Source: Bacteriovoracaceae bacterium UBA4096 (GTDB lineage Bacteria > Bdellovibrionota > Bacteriovoracia > Bacteriovoracales > Bacteriovoracaceae). From it: a stretch of DNA of 17,895 nt. Both the position numbers and the translations under genes were made by a program. Below, in pieces: positions 6,574-13,922 of this stretch. Location: NCBI GenBank assembly GCA_002381945.1, contig DFXY01000004.1, forward strand, positions 207,160 to 225,054, given 5' to 3'. The notes below the pieces were generated by a model. It searched no databases and was not told the DNA's origin. It was given only the letters and a program-made list of their open reading frames with translations. The first letter of the stretch is position 1. Every line of letters starts with the position of its first letter.

Positions 6574-9016
6574 GTTCCAGGTATGGATTAGGGAGGATCA
6601 CGGGCAAAGTGGAGCGAGGAATCGTCACATAAAAAGTAGATCCTTGATTCACTTCACTTTCCACCCAGATCCTTCCTCCATGGGCCGCCACAATCTGCTG
6701 AGAAATAAATAATCCTAAGCCTAGTCCACTGACCTCCCGGGACAGAAGTCCCCTTTCATAGCGCTGGAATATCTTTAAATGATCCGACTTGGGAATCCCC
6801 AGACCCTGATCGGTGACCTTGAATTCCACCTGATCACCCTGACCGGTTAAAGATAAAGTAATGGGTCGCCCTTGTCCGTAACGGATAGCATTCATGATGA
6901 TATTGGTTATCACCTGCTCCATTCTTAACAGATCCCAAACACCTGTGACGTTTTCCATCGAGAGAATAATTGGTTCTCCCGAACCTGAGGCCAGGAACTG
7001 CTCTTTAGTGCGGACAATGATCTCTTTGACCAGGGAACTTAATTCAAAGGTCTCTTTTTTAAGGGCAAGTTTCCCGGTTCTGATGCGGGAGATATCCATC
7101 ATGTCATCCACCAGTCGAGTCAGTCGATCAATCTGCCGGGAATTTTTATCCAGCAAGCTCTCAAATTTCTTAATCGGAAAATTCTCCGGACCATCTTTAA
7201 TAAAGGCCCTCTGGTAGAGTTGGTTTTGCAGCTTCAAGGAAGTCAGTGGGGTTTTTAATTCATGGGAAGCTATCGCCATGAATTCATCTCTGATCGACAG
7301 GGCATGCAGAAGATTGGCTTCAGTCAGACGAAGCTTCTGCTCGATATCTTTTTGCTCTGTGATATCAATATTGATCCCGATCATTTTCGAGACTTCGCCC
7401 TCGCGGATCATACGACCTCGGGCCAGAATCCATTTAAGTTTTCGGGACTTCGTCATAATTCTAAACTGATAGTTAAAGTCCACGCCTTCACTTTTAATCC
7501 GGCAATTCTCCAGAATGACATAATCCAGATCTTCCGGATGAATTAATTTTTTCCAGTCTTCAAAGTTTTTAAATTCACTGGAAGTCACTTCATAGATTGC
7601 ACACAACTGGGCACTGACAAAAAGCGACTGAGAATTCAAATCCCACTCAAAGGCACCAATTTGACCCGCTTCCTGGGCAAAGGCCAGGCGATCTTGATTT
7701 TCTTTCAAAAGTTTCTGAGTCCGAACTTGCTCAGATAAATCATGCAGCGAAACGCCCACGGCAAAAATCTCATTGGTGGTGGGATGCCTTACGGGATAAT
7801 AACTAATCATGCCACAAATAGTCTCGTTGGCATTCTTAGGCGAAGGCATCGAGAAAGGTATGTTCATCACGGAGTCTTCTGTTTCTAAGACAGTCATGAC
7901 CATCTCTTCAACTTGCTGGGCCGAGCGAGGTAAGATATCCCGCACTGAGCGACCTAAATGGAAGCGACTTGGAATACCATTGATGTTGGCGAGGGCCTCA
8001 TTAATTCTTAAAAATTTAAAATCCCGGTCAATGAGAGCAAAGCCCGCCGGGGATTTATTCAAGGCCTGATCAAGAATGGCGAGAGCTTCTTCAGCAACTT
8101 GCTTGTGTTTTAGATTAAGAGATAATTCTCTTTCTTTGTTTTCCACCCGTGCATCAGCTTCCACCACAGTCGACATGAAGTAACCGACTACCGCCATGCC
8201 ACCGATAAAGAATTGGATCCATAATAAATCAACATCAGGCGAAGTGGAGAAAACGCCCCATAAAACGGTTGAGCGCCAGATGGCAATCGGTCCCACGATC
8301 ATGGCCGCAAGACTCACTCCCCGGTAACTAAATCGTAGGGCCGCCCAGGTGATGAATGGAATGAGGATGAACTTCCTGAAACTCTCTCCTTCAAAGGCCC
8401 AGTAACTTGCAATGATAAGTCCAGTGTAAAGGATTAAGGCCTCATGAATATTGTCCTTCCTGGAAGACTTATGGAAAAAACTCAGGGTAAATGGAGTGAG
8501 AATGAGAATACCCAGACCATTGCCCATGAACCATTCCAGCCATAAAATCGGAACCCGCGACAGCTGAACCACTCCACCTAAATAGAGAAAAGCAACACTT
8601 ATGACATTGCCGACAAAAGGTGAGAACACTACGGCGAAGATGAGAAAGGCGGTAATATCGCAGGGCCTTTTAAACGAGAATTTTCCTTTATTAATAATTT
8701 GCAAAAAGACAGTGGCCATAATCGGCTCAAACAAAAGGGCGATGACTGAACCCAATGAAGTTAAAAGAGGCCAGGAGGCATGATAGGAAACCATAACTGA
8801 GCCCAGGATAATTCCCGGGATGACGTGCCTGAAACCAAAGATCAAGGCCATTGCTAGGGCCAGACCACTGGGTGGCCAGATAGGAGTTGAGCTGGAATTA
8901 AAACTTTTAAACAAGAGCCCAATATTTGATGCCACTACATAGGATAGGGCAAGCCACAGGTTCAGAGAGACCTTTTTCTGCCAGGTAAGGGTATGAGAAG
9001 CTTCAGGTGAAAACAT
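6554..9016 (-). CDS. MASE1-PAS-PAS sensor histidine kinase
   Basis: This 820-residue inner-membrane sensor kinase autophosphorylates a His and would pass phosphate to a response regulator. The N-terminal ~290 residues hold eight or so hydrophobic helices with the MASE1 signature (STPIWPPSGLALA at 43-55). Two PAS domains follow, about 312-430 and 445-555; the second has the PAC-like tail GINIDITEQK. The dimerisation box ASHELKTPLT has phospho-acceptor H585. The ATPase domain shows the N box (N705, N709), G1 (DQGLGIP from D736) and G2 (GLGLGLF from G764). No receiver domain is fused and no response regulator gene is adjacent, so its partner is elsewhere. No Shine-Dalgarno site precedes the ATG; the promoter ends seven bases upstream, suggesting a leaderless mRNA. 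The signal is unknown. Confidence 0.93.
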   Translation of the reverse strand: MFSPEASHTLTWQKKVSLNLWLALSYVVASNIGLLFKSFNSSSTPIWPPSGLALAMALIFGFRHVIPGIILGSVMVSYHASWPLLTSLGSVIALLFEPIMATVFLQIINKGKFSFKRPCDITAFLIFAVVFSPFVGNVISVAFLYLGGVVQLSRVPILWLEWFMGNGLGILILTPFTLSFFHKSSRKDNIHEALILYTGLIIASYWAFEGESFRKFILIPFITWAALRFSYRGVSLAAMIVGPIAIWRSTVLWGVFSTSPDVDLLWIQFFIGGMAVVGYFMSTVVEADARVENKERELSLNLKHKQVAEEALAILDQALNKSPAGFALIDRDFKFLRINEALANINGIPSRFHLGRSVRDILPRSAQQVEEMVMTVLETEDSVMNIPFSMPSPKNANETICGMISYYPVRHPTTNEIFAVGVSLHDLSEQVRTQKLLKENQDRLAFAQEAGQIGAFEWDLNSQSLFVSAQLCAIYEVTSSEFKNFEDWKKLIHPEDLDYVILENCRIKSEGVDFNYQFRIMTKSRKLKWILARGRMIREGEVSKMIGINIDITEQKDIEQKLRLTEANLLHALSIRDEFMAIASHELKTPLTSLKLQNQLYQRAFIKDGPENFPIKKFESLLDKNSRQIDRLTRLVDDMMDISRIRTGKLALKKETFELSSLVKEIIVRTKEQFLASGSGEPIILSMENVTGVWDLLRMEQVITNIIMNAIRYGQGRPITLSLTGQGDQVEFKVTDQGLGIPKSDHLKIFQRYERGLLSREVSGLGLGLFISQQIVAAHGGRIWVESEVNQGSTFYVTIPRSTLPVILPNPYLELIPAEG

Positions 9017-9023
9017 GAAAACT

Positions 9024-9046
9024 CAAATAACAAACTTTGTTATTTG
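9024..9046. promoter_or_regulatory. Perfect 23-bp palindromic operator candidate over the kinase promoter
   Basis: CAAATAACAAA (9024-9034) and TTTGTTATTTG (9036-9046) are exact reverse complements around one central base. The palindrome covers the -10 element and the whole spacer of the predicted kinase promoter and ends seven bases from the start codon. This position suits a repressor dimer that blocks RNA polymerase. The cognate regulator is not in the window. Confidence 0.6.
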
Positions 9047-9052
9047 GGTCAA
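9024..9052 (-). promoter_or_regulatory. Candidate leaderless promoter of the histidine kinase gene
   Basis: On the minus strand TTGACC (9052-9047) is followed by exactly 17 bp and TATTTG (9029-9024), which is preceded by TG one base upstream (an extended -10). The -35 matches five of six consensus bases and the -10 hexamer only three. The -10 ends seven bases before the ATG at 9016, so the mRNA would start at the initiation codon. Confidence 0.45.
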
Positions 9053-9098
9053 AGCGTTAAGAAAATTTTAAGATTGGCAAAAGGTCACGGCCCCAAAC

Positions 9099-9527
9099 TT
9101 AAACTGAACTAAGTAAGGACTTCACACCTTCGGCATTCATCGCCCCGGCCTGTCTTTTTACTTCCCTGCCATCCTTGAAAACGATGGTGCAAGGAATGCC
9201 TCTTATGCCAAGGCTTCCCGATAAGGCGGCCTCCGTTTCCGTATTCACTTTTAAGAATACGGCCTGGTCATTTCCAAGAGAGGCCTTCTCAAATTCAGGG
9301 CCATACATCTGGCAAGGGCCACACCAGGATGCCCAAAAGTCGACGATCACCGGTTTGTCACTGGCCTTTAAAACTTTTTGAAAGTCACCACTTGTGATTT
9401 CGCTTACCAATCCATGAAAAATTATTTGGGAATGACATTTTCCGCAGACCGCTTCTTTAGCACGAGCAATCTGAATGCGGTTAACGGCATGACAATTTTT
9501 ACAAGCAGCATAGGTATGACTCATCAT
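9099..9527 (-). CDS. trxC: Thioredoxin 2-like protein (TrxC type, zinc finger plus thioredoxin)
   Basis: The 142-residue cytosolic protein reduces disulfides in oxidative stress. The N-terminal zinc-finger half has C9/C12 and C28/C31, as in E. coli TrxC. The thioredoxin fold follows, with the redox motif WCGPC at 68-72 and the cis-Pro loop at 108-114. The residue after the cis-Pro is Cys (GIPCT) where thioredoxins normally have Thr (GIPT), giving one unusual extra Cys near the active site. The length matches E. coli TrxC (139). Two adjacent ATGs (9527 and 9524) are possible; AGGAA lies 4-7 bases upstream. It is transcribed toward the histidine kinase, with an 82-base gap containing the kinase's own promoter, so the two are probably separate units. 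Confidence 0.9.
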   Translation of the reverse strand: MMSHTYAACKNCHAVNRIQIARAKEAVCGKCHSQIIFHGLVSEITSGDFQKVLKASDKPVIVDFWASWCGPCQMYGPEFEKASLGNDQAVFLKVNTETEAALSGSLGIRGIPCTIVFKDGREVKRQAGAMNAEGVKSLLSSV

Positions 9528-9556
9528 GTTTTCCTGGGTAAATATGTCCTCCTCTT

Positions 9557-9585
9557 ATCAGATACATTTTAAAAAATATCGTCAA
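9557..9585 (-). promoter_or_regulatory. Candidate promoter of trxC
   Basis: On the minus strand TTGACG (9585-9580), a 17-bp spacer and TCTGAT (9562-9557) give five and four consensus matches. The expected transcript start near 9550 leaves a leader of about 23 bases that contains the AGGAA ribosome site. It lies in the 135-base divergent gap (9528-9662) shared with the lipoprotein gene, for which only a poor candidate is seen (TTGAAT 9606-9611 and TATCCT 9627-9632, spacer 15). Confidence 0.35.
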
Positions 9586-9662
9586 GTGCTGAATACCTAT
9601 TCTGATTGAATGGCCTCGACTTTGCTTATCCTCAGTAAGTCACTTTTGAACCAGGAGGTCAT

Positions 9663-10385
9663 ATGAATCACAAAACGTTAGCGCCTGTATTATTAACTGC
9701 GAGTATTCTGCTTTTGACTGCTTGCAGTCATTATAAGGGCAAAGAGAATAAGAAGCAGGAAGCTGAAAGCACCGCTGCTCAAGTGATGCCCGTCACTCAA
9801 GAAGGGCTCACAAGCATGACTGAATCTTGGCCTGAGACGTCTAAAGCGGCCGTGAATGCCATGAATGCAAAGTATGGTTTACCTGCAGCTGTTTCAGATG
9901 AAATGGTTATCTGGAATAATACTGCGCCTTTTAAACGGACTATCGTTTACAAGGAAGAAACGAATCATCTCTTTCCTATGCAACATGCGGACGTTCTTCA
10001 ACAAACAGTCAATTACCGGGTTCCCCTGGATAAGGTTTCACACCTTTCAAAATTTGATGGCTCGTTAATTGTTGATAGAACCCGTGGTGAGTTATCGGCA
10101 CGGAATGAAAAAGAAGAGATGAACATTCTGGCCCTAAATCTTGCCGACAAGGTCGTTCGAGGTGAGATGACTGTCGAAAAAGCTCGTCGTGAATATAGTC
10201 AGCAGGCCGAAGCTTTTGCTTCCGGTACCTCGAGTCCCTTGATTAGCAGTCTGAACTTTACTTCAGAAGGCAATACCTCGGATCCGGATACCATGATGCA
10301 GTCACAGACTGAAAGGCAACCGGCCGTTCGGAAAACCTTTGAAGCAGAAGAAGTTCAACAGGTGATTGAAGAACAAGAAGAGTAA
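9663..10385 (+). CDS. Lipoprotein with a conserved-looking domain of unknown function
   Basis: The 240-residue product has a lipoprotein signal peptide with lipobox L18-T19-A20-C21; Cys21 would be lipidated. Ser at +2 favours transport to the outer membrane under the E. coli Lol rule. A low-complexity linker (22-45, Lys/Glu-rich) leads to a compact domain at about 53-190 with the pattern W-P-x-x-S-K-A-A, then IWNNTAPFKRTIVYKEE, NYRVPLDK, and IVDRTRGELSAR. This looks like a conserved family, but I cannot name it. The C-terminus is Glu/Gln-rich and probably disordered. AGGAGG (9653-9658) four bases before the ATG fixes the start. It stands alone, diverging from trxC and ending in a strong terminator. 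No enzymatic motif is recognised. Confidence 0.85.
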   Translation: MNHKTLAPVLLTASILLLTACSHYKGKENKKQEAESTAAQVMPVTQEGLTSMTESWPETSKAAVNAMNAKYGLPAAVSDEMVIWNNTAPFKRTIVYKEETNHLFPMQHADVLQQTVNYRVPLDKVSHLSKFDGSLIVDRTRGELSARNEKEEMNILALNLADKVVRGEMTVEKARREYSQQAEAFASGTSSPLISSLNFTSEGNTSDPDTMMQSQTERQPAVRKTFEAEEVQQVIEEQEE

Positions 10386-10392
10386 GATACGG

Positions 10393-10427
10393 ATCCGGGC
10401 CATAACCATCCTATGGCCCGGATTTTT
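10393..10427 (+). terminator. Rho-independent terminator of the lipoprotein gene
   Basis: ATCCGGGCCATA (10393-10404) and TATGGCCCGGAT (10412-10423) form a perfect 12-bp GC-rich stem with a seven-base loop, followed by a run of five T. The T-run overlaps the TAA stop (10426-10428) of the convergent gene. The opposite strand has no T-run, so termination is expected mainly in the plus direction. Confidence 0.9.
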
Positions 10428-11589
10428 AGAAGCTAATTCCCGTCAGTGGACACTCAAATTCTTCCAGATTTTTTTTATACAAATCTTGAAACTCACTCTC
10501 GGGAAGTTCAGCAATCCTGGCAAATGGTGATTTTTTAATTTCTGCCACCACATCAAAAGCAATATCCGCTTCCAGTGAATCAAGTCCCCGGGGAAGTGCA
10601 CCCACTAGCCCACTAAAGGCCCTGGCATAGCCACTGGCCTGATTTTGCCTTTTATAACCGTCAAAGAGATGCCCGACAATCTCCCCTTTCTCCGCCAGGG
10701 TTAAGTCTTTTGCCTCACCCAGAGTTCTTCCCCAGCCGTCCATAAAAGGACCTACCGGAATAAGAAAACGATAAGAGCGTCTAAGACAGCGGGCCTGTCG
10801 CATGGACATGTGTCGGTGATTTTCCACCGAAAGAAATTTTTTATTCACCTGTCCTGCGTAAGCGAGAATTGGTGAATACTGAGAATTAAGTTCATGGCCT
10901 AATTTATAAATCCTGATTCTAAAAGGATCATCCAGAGGCATGCCCCACTGATCAATTACCCGATCAAGGTCCCCAAAATTATGGGCCATAAGAGCAGTTG
11001 AGCGCAGGAAATTTATATGATCTCGCTTTTCACGAAGCTCGATCAGGAGTTTTTCTTCCTTATCAATCTCGGCCAGGATCACATCGGCCACTTCTTGGGC
11101 CAGTTCTTTTTTCTTGTGTTTCACCAGAGCATTATAGGCCCCGATAGCAACCGAGAGCCAGGTGCCCTCATGGGTACTCATGACCTGGCCGTTATCCGGA
11201 TTATAGGATTTACGATTAGTAACCTGTTCATAATTCCAGGTCCAGGAATCAATCGTGATCCGTGCCATCTTTTCAATGTGCCCGGGAATGTCTTTATGCT
11301 TCCACAAACCTTCACGGATTTGATTGTCCACATTGGTAGGAACAAAAGTTCCGGCAGTGGCCCAGTGGGCGGCCATGCAGATATGAAAGTATTCAGTCAG
11401 ATTAATATGTTTTAGAGCATTGAGATTTTTCTTATAGAAAACAAGTTTCGCCAAATAGGCACGATCCTTGCCTTCCAGATTGATTTCACCTTTAAAAAGA
11501 AACGGGGCCGTATTCTCCACGTCTTTTAAAAGTAAGTTGGGAGCAATGCCACTTAGTTCTAATTCCGATCTTAAAACTTTTTTTGCCAT
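10426..11589 (-). CDS. Conserved hypothetical protein, probably helical and cytosolic, 387 aa
   Basis: I do not recognise this family. There is no signal peptide or membrane segment. The sequence is mainly predicted helix, with a long charged helix at about 153-192. Several His/Glu/Asp clusters stand out: EYFHICMAAHW (66-76), THEGTW (139-144), RDHINFL (189-195), MAHNFGDLD (201-209), GHELNSQ (231-237) and NHRH (257-260). Such spacing could build a metal site, but no known motif is matched. The conserved-looking WGRTLGEAK (286-294) is another candidate core. Its ATG directly follows the TAA of the upstream membrane-protein gene with no spacer (TAAATG), and AGGAAAG lies 8 bases before it, so translation is probably coupled. 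It is the last gene of a unit that starts with, or lies behind, the GH15 gene. Confidence 0.8.
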   Translation of the reverse strand: MAKKVLRSELELSGIAPNLLLKDVENTAPFLFKGEINLEGKDRAYLAKLVFYKKNLNALKHINLTEYFHICMAAHWATAGTFVPTNVDNQIREGLWKHKDIPGHIEKMARITIDSWTWNYEQVTNRKSYNPDNGQVMSTHEGTWLSVAIGAYNALVKHKKKELAQEVADVILAEIDKEEKLLIELREKRDHINFLRSTALMAHNFGDLDRVIDQWGMPLDDPFRIRIYKLGHELNSQYSPILAYAGQVNKKFLSVENHRHMSMRQARCLRRSYRFLIPVGPFMDGWGRTLGEAKDLTLAEKGEIVGHLFDGYKRQNQASGYARAFSGLVGALPRGLDSLEADIAFDVVAEIKKSPFARIAELPESEFQDLYKKNLEEFECPLTGISF

Positions 11590-12048
11590 TTAAGATTCTT
11601 TCCTGAATTCAGCTTCAATCGCATCATCCTTATCAATCACCCGATTATCTTTCCTAAAATTCTCTTCCGGAGCATGATACGTTCGGAAAACAAAACGCTG
11701 GCGGTTACTGATTCCTGCCTTCTCCATGGTCTCTCCACCTAAGGCCACAATCCAACTGATGATGACTAAAATCGGATTGGTATGAAAGTAGGCCACGGTT
11801 GCAAGACTTGCCACCAGGATCCGAGGACAAAAAATAAATCCCAACCACCATAAGAAGCCACCAGTGGCGACAGATGAAAAAAGAAGAGTGAGTCTGGGGA
11901 AGATCGTGATAAAAATGAGAAAAAAGATTCCATGCTTTTCAAAAAAATTAACGGAACCAAACTGAGTTTGCATCGCATCCATCATGATGGAAGTTGCAAC
12001 CAGCAAGATAAAAAAAATAGCAGCACCTTTAAACAATAGGGTCTTCAT
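11590..12048 (-). CDS. Hypothetical membrane protein, 152 aa, coupled to the 387-aa gene
   Basis: The 152-residue protein has a hydrophobic N-terminus (about 5-22) that may be a signal anchor, then hydrophobic segments around 41-58, 62-83 and 90-105. It ends in a charged, presumably cytosolic tail (about 106-152) with many Glu, Asp and Arg. I recognise no family. The ribosome site is weak (GAGA about six bases before the ATG). It begins 41 bases after the GH15 stop codon and abuts the next gene exactly. The tight pairing suggests that the two products work together, for example as a membrane anchor and a soluble partner; this is inference only. Confidence 0.75.
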   Translation of the reverse strand: MKTLLFKGAAIFFILLVATSIMMDAMQTQFGSVNFFEKHGIFFLIFITIFPRLTLLFSSVATGGFLWWLGFIFCPRILVASLATVAYFHTNPILVIISWIVALGGETMEKAGISNRQRFVFRTYHAPEENFRKDNRVIDKDDAIEAEFRKES

Positions 12049-12089
12049 AAAAATCTCGTTTTAAAGCATCTTTTATGAGGGCCATTCTA

Positions 12090-13868
12090 CTATTCAAAGA
12101 TCAATCTGTCTCTCTTTCTGGCAAGACGGCTGACTGTATTAATCAGGCCTACATGACTGTAAGTCTGCGGAAAGTTCCCCCACTGACCTCCATCATGGGA
12201 ACTGAGATCTTCACTCAAAAGCCCCACATGATTGGCGTGAACGATGATATTGGCCAGGCTCTCTTCAGCTTCATCTAAAAAGCCCAGGCACACCAGGGAT
12301 TCGATATACCAGTAGGTGCAGATAAGGAATGTGGCATGGGTATCACCAAAGTCGTCATGGGCGCGGTAACGATAAATCATCCCTTCGGGGGTCAGGAGTT
12401 CTTTTTGCAGTCGTTGAAAATGACGTTGAGTTCGCTCATCATCAGGATGAAGATAATTTAAGATGATTAATAAAAAGGCGCTGGCGTCAAAAATTTCCTG
12501 AGTCTGATCTGACATGTAACATTCGTATTCAGAATTATAACATTTTTCAATATTCAATTCTGAGAGTTTAAGAATACGTGTGGCCTGTTCATGAAGTTCT
12601 TCATCCTGGTAGTGCTCGGCCATCTTTAAACTGGCCTTGGCCCCTGCCCAATGAAAGACATAGGTCTCCAGATGTTTTTGTTTTTTACCACGAAACTCCC
12701 AGATACCTGCATCTGGCTCATCCATCCGGACTTCAATTTCATTTAAAAGATTTTTAATCGGATCCAGAGAGAGCATCTGCTCCCGATGGATAATACGTTC
12801 ATCCATATACAGCGGCAGGAGGGTCAGGATGACCTGACCGAAAGAATCGTATTGTTTCTGATAATAGGCCGCATTCCCAATTCGTACGGGAGTTTCTCCC
12901 GCGTAACCTTTAAGTGGAATCTCCCTTTCTGGAATTTCCGCCTCTCCATTAATTTTATACACTGGCTGCAGGTTCTTGATGTCATAGAGAAGGTTGTTGA
13001 TAAAATGCAAAAACTTCTCGGCCTCTTCAAAGTGACCTAAGCTATTCATCGCTCCCAAGCTGAAATAGGAATCCCTGAGCCAACAATAACGGTAATCCCA
13101 ATTGCGGGTACTCCCCGGATACTCTGGTAAGGAAGTTGTGCCGGAAGCGATGATGGCACCGGTATCTTCAAATTGATGAAGCTTAATGGTAATGGCAGAA
13201 CGGATCATTTCTTTCTGAAAGATACCGGGAATAAAAGTATCCTTTACCCAGCCTCTCCAGTAACGGACAGTTTTGTAATAAAACTCTTCAAAAGTTTCTT
13301 TCAGCGGTGCTTCGAATGGATCTCCTCCTGAGAGCACCATGTAAATATCTTCTGTCAGTCCAAAAACTCTTTCTTCTTTAATGTAAGATTTGGCAGCATT
13401 GGTGGTGAGTCTTAGCGGATAGTGAAGACCTTTATAGTTAATGTGATTTGATCCCACACTAATTTCAGGAATAGATTCTCCATAATGCCCGCGAGGATCA
13501 CAGATGATTTTGATTCGCGGCTGACCTTTCAGGCGCTTGATCTTTCGAAAAAATTGTAATGGTTTATGGTATCGATCATGTATGGCAAAACGAGGAGCAA
13601 AATCAATGACTTCAAAATCACCATCTTCACAATAGAAGTTCGTGATGATGACATCGGTATTTTCAACATAACGCTGCTTCGTATGAAATGCAGAATCAGG
13701 AACGACTTTAAAGGAGCCACCTTTTTCATCATCCAAGAGGGAACCGAAAACAAAACTTGAATCCATATAAGGCCAGCACATCCAACTGACATCACTCTGA
13801 TCATTCACATAAGCTAGATAGTGGCAGTTTCCAGTAATGGCGAGATTATAGCGATGTGCCTTATTCAT
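12090..13868 (-). CDS. Glycoside hydrolase family 15 protein (glucoamylase/trehalase type)
   Basis: This 592-residue protein is a bacterial GH15 enzyme, which inverts alpha-glucosidic bonds; members hydrolyse trehalose or alpha-1,4-glucans. An N-terminal beta-rich domain (1-210) precedes the (alpha/alpha)6 barrel. The barrel carries substrate-binding TRNWDYRYCWLRD (254-266), the general acid E391 in GIWEFRG, and the likely base E553 in LLSEDL, followed by WGNFPQTYSHVGLIN (563-577). There is no signal peptide, so it acts in the cytosol, on internal trehalose or a storage glucan. The divergent otsAB neighbour favours trehalase activity, but the substrate cannot be read from sequence. No Shine-Dalgarno site precedes the ATG; the promoter ends six bases upstream, so the mRNA is probably leaderless. 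Confidence 0.93.
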   Translation of the reverse strand: MNKAHRYNLAITGNCHYLAYVNDQSDVSWMCWPYMDSSFVFGSLLDDEKGGSFKVVPDSAFHTKQRYVENTDVIITNFYCEDGDFEVIDFAPRFAIHDRYHKPLQFFRKIKRLKGQPRIKIICDPRGHYGESIPEISVGSNHINYKGLHYPLRLTTNAAKSYIKEERVFGLTEDIYMVLSGGDPFEAPLKETFEEFYYKTVRYWRGWVKDTFIPGIFQKEMIRSAITIKLHQFEDTGAIIASGTTSLPEYPGSTRNWDYRYCWLRDSYFSLGAMNSLGHFEEAEKFLHFINNLLYDIKNLQPVYKINGEAEIPEREIPLKGYAGETPVRIGNAAYYQKQYDSFGQVILTLLPLYMDERIIHREQMLSLDPIKNLLNEIEVRMDEPDAGIWEFRGKKQKHLETYVFHWAGAKASLKMAEHYQDEELHEQATRILKLSELNIEKCYNSEYECYMSDQTQEIFDASAFLLIILNYLHPDDERTQRHFQRLQKELLTPEGMIYRYRAHDDFGDTHATFLICTYWYIESLVCLGFLDEAEESLANIIVHANHVGLLSEDLSSHDGGQWGNFPQTYSHVGLINTVSRLARKRDRLIFE

Positions 13869-13874
13869 AGTGAA

Positions 13875-13903
13875 ATTTTAGACTATATTGCATTCGACTT
13901 CAA
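13875..13903 (-). promoter_or_regulatory. Candidate leaderless promoter of the GH15 gene
   Basis: On the minus strand TTGAAG (13903-13898), a 17-bp spacer and TAAAAT (13880-13875) precede the ATG at 13868, with six bases between the -10 and the start codon. No ribosome site lies in those bases. The elements interleave with the plus-strand otsAB -10 (TATATT, 13884-13889), so the two divergent promoters should compete. Confidence 0.55.
13884..13889 (+). promoter_or_regulatory. Candidate -10 element of otsAB
   Basis: TATATT matches five of six bases of the -10 consensus and would start transcription about 27 bases before the otsAB ATG, leaving room for the GAGAGGA ribosome site (13909-13915). 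The -35 position (TTATTC, 13861-13866) is poor, so an activator or another sigma factor may be needed. Confidence 0.35.
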
Positions 13904-13922
13904 TGCTTGAGAGGATTTTAAA

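Noticed and set aside
11017..11415. A 132-codon plus-strand open frame inside the 387-aa gene
   Set aside because: No ribosome site, and it lies fully within a longer minus-strand frame with a credible start and operon context.
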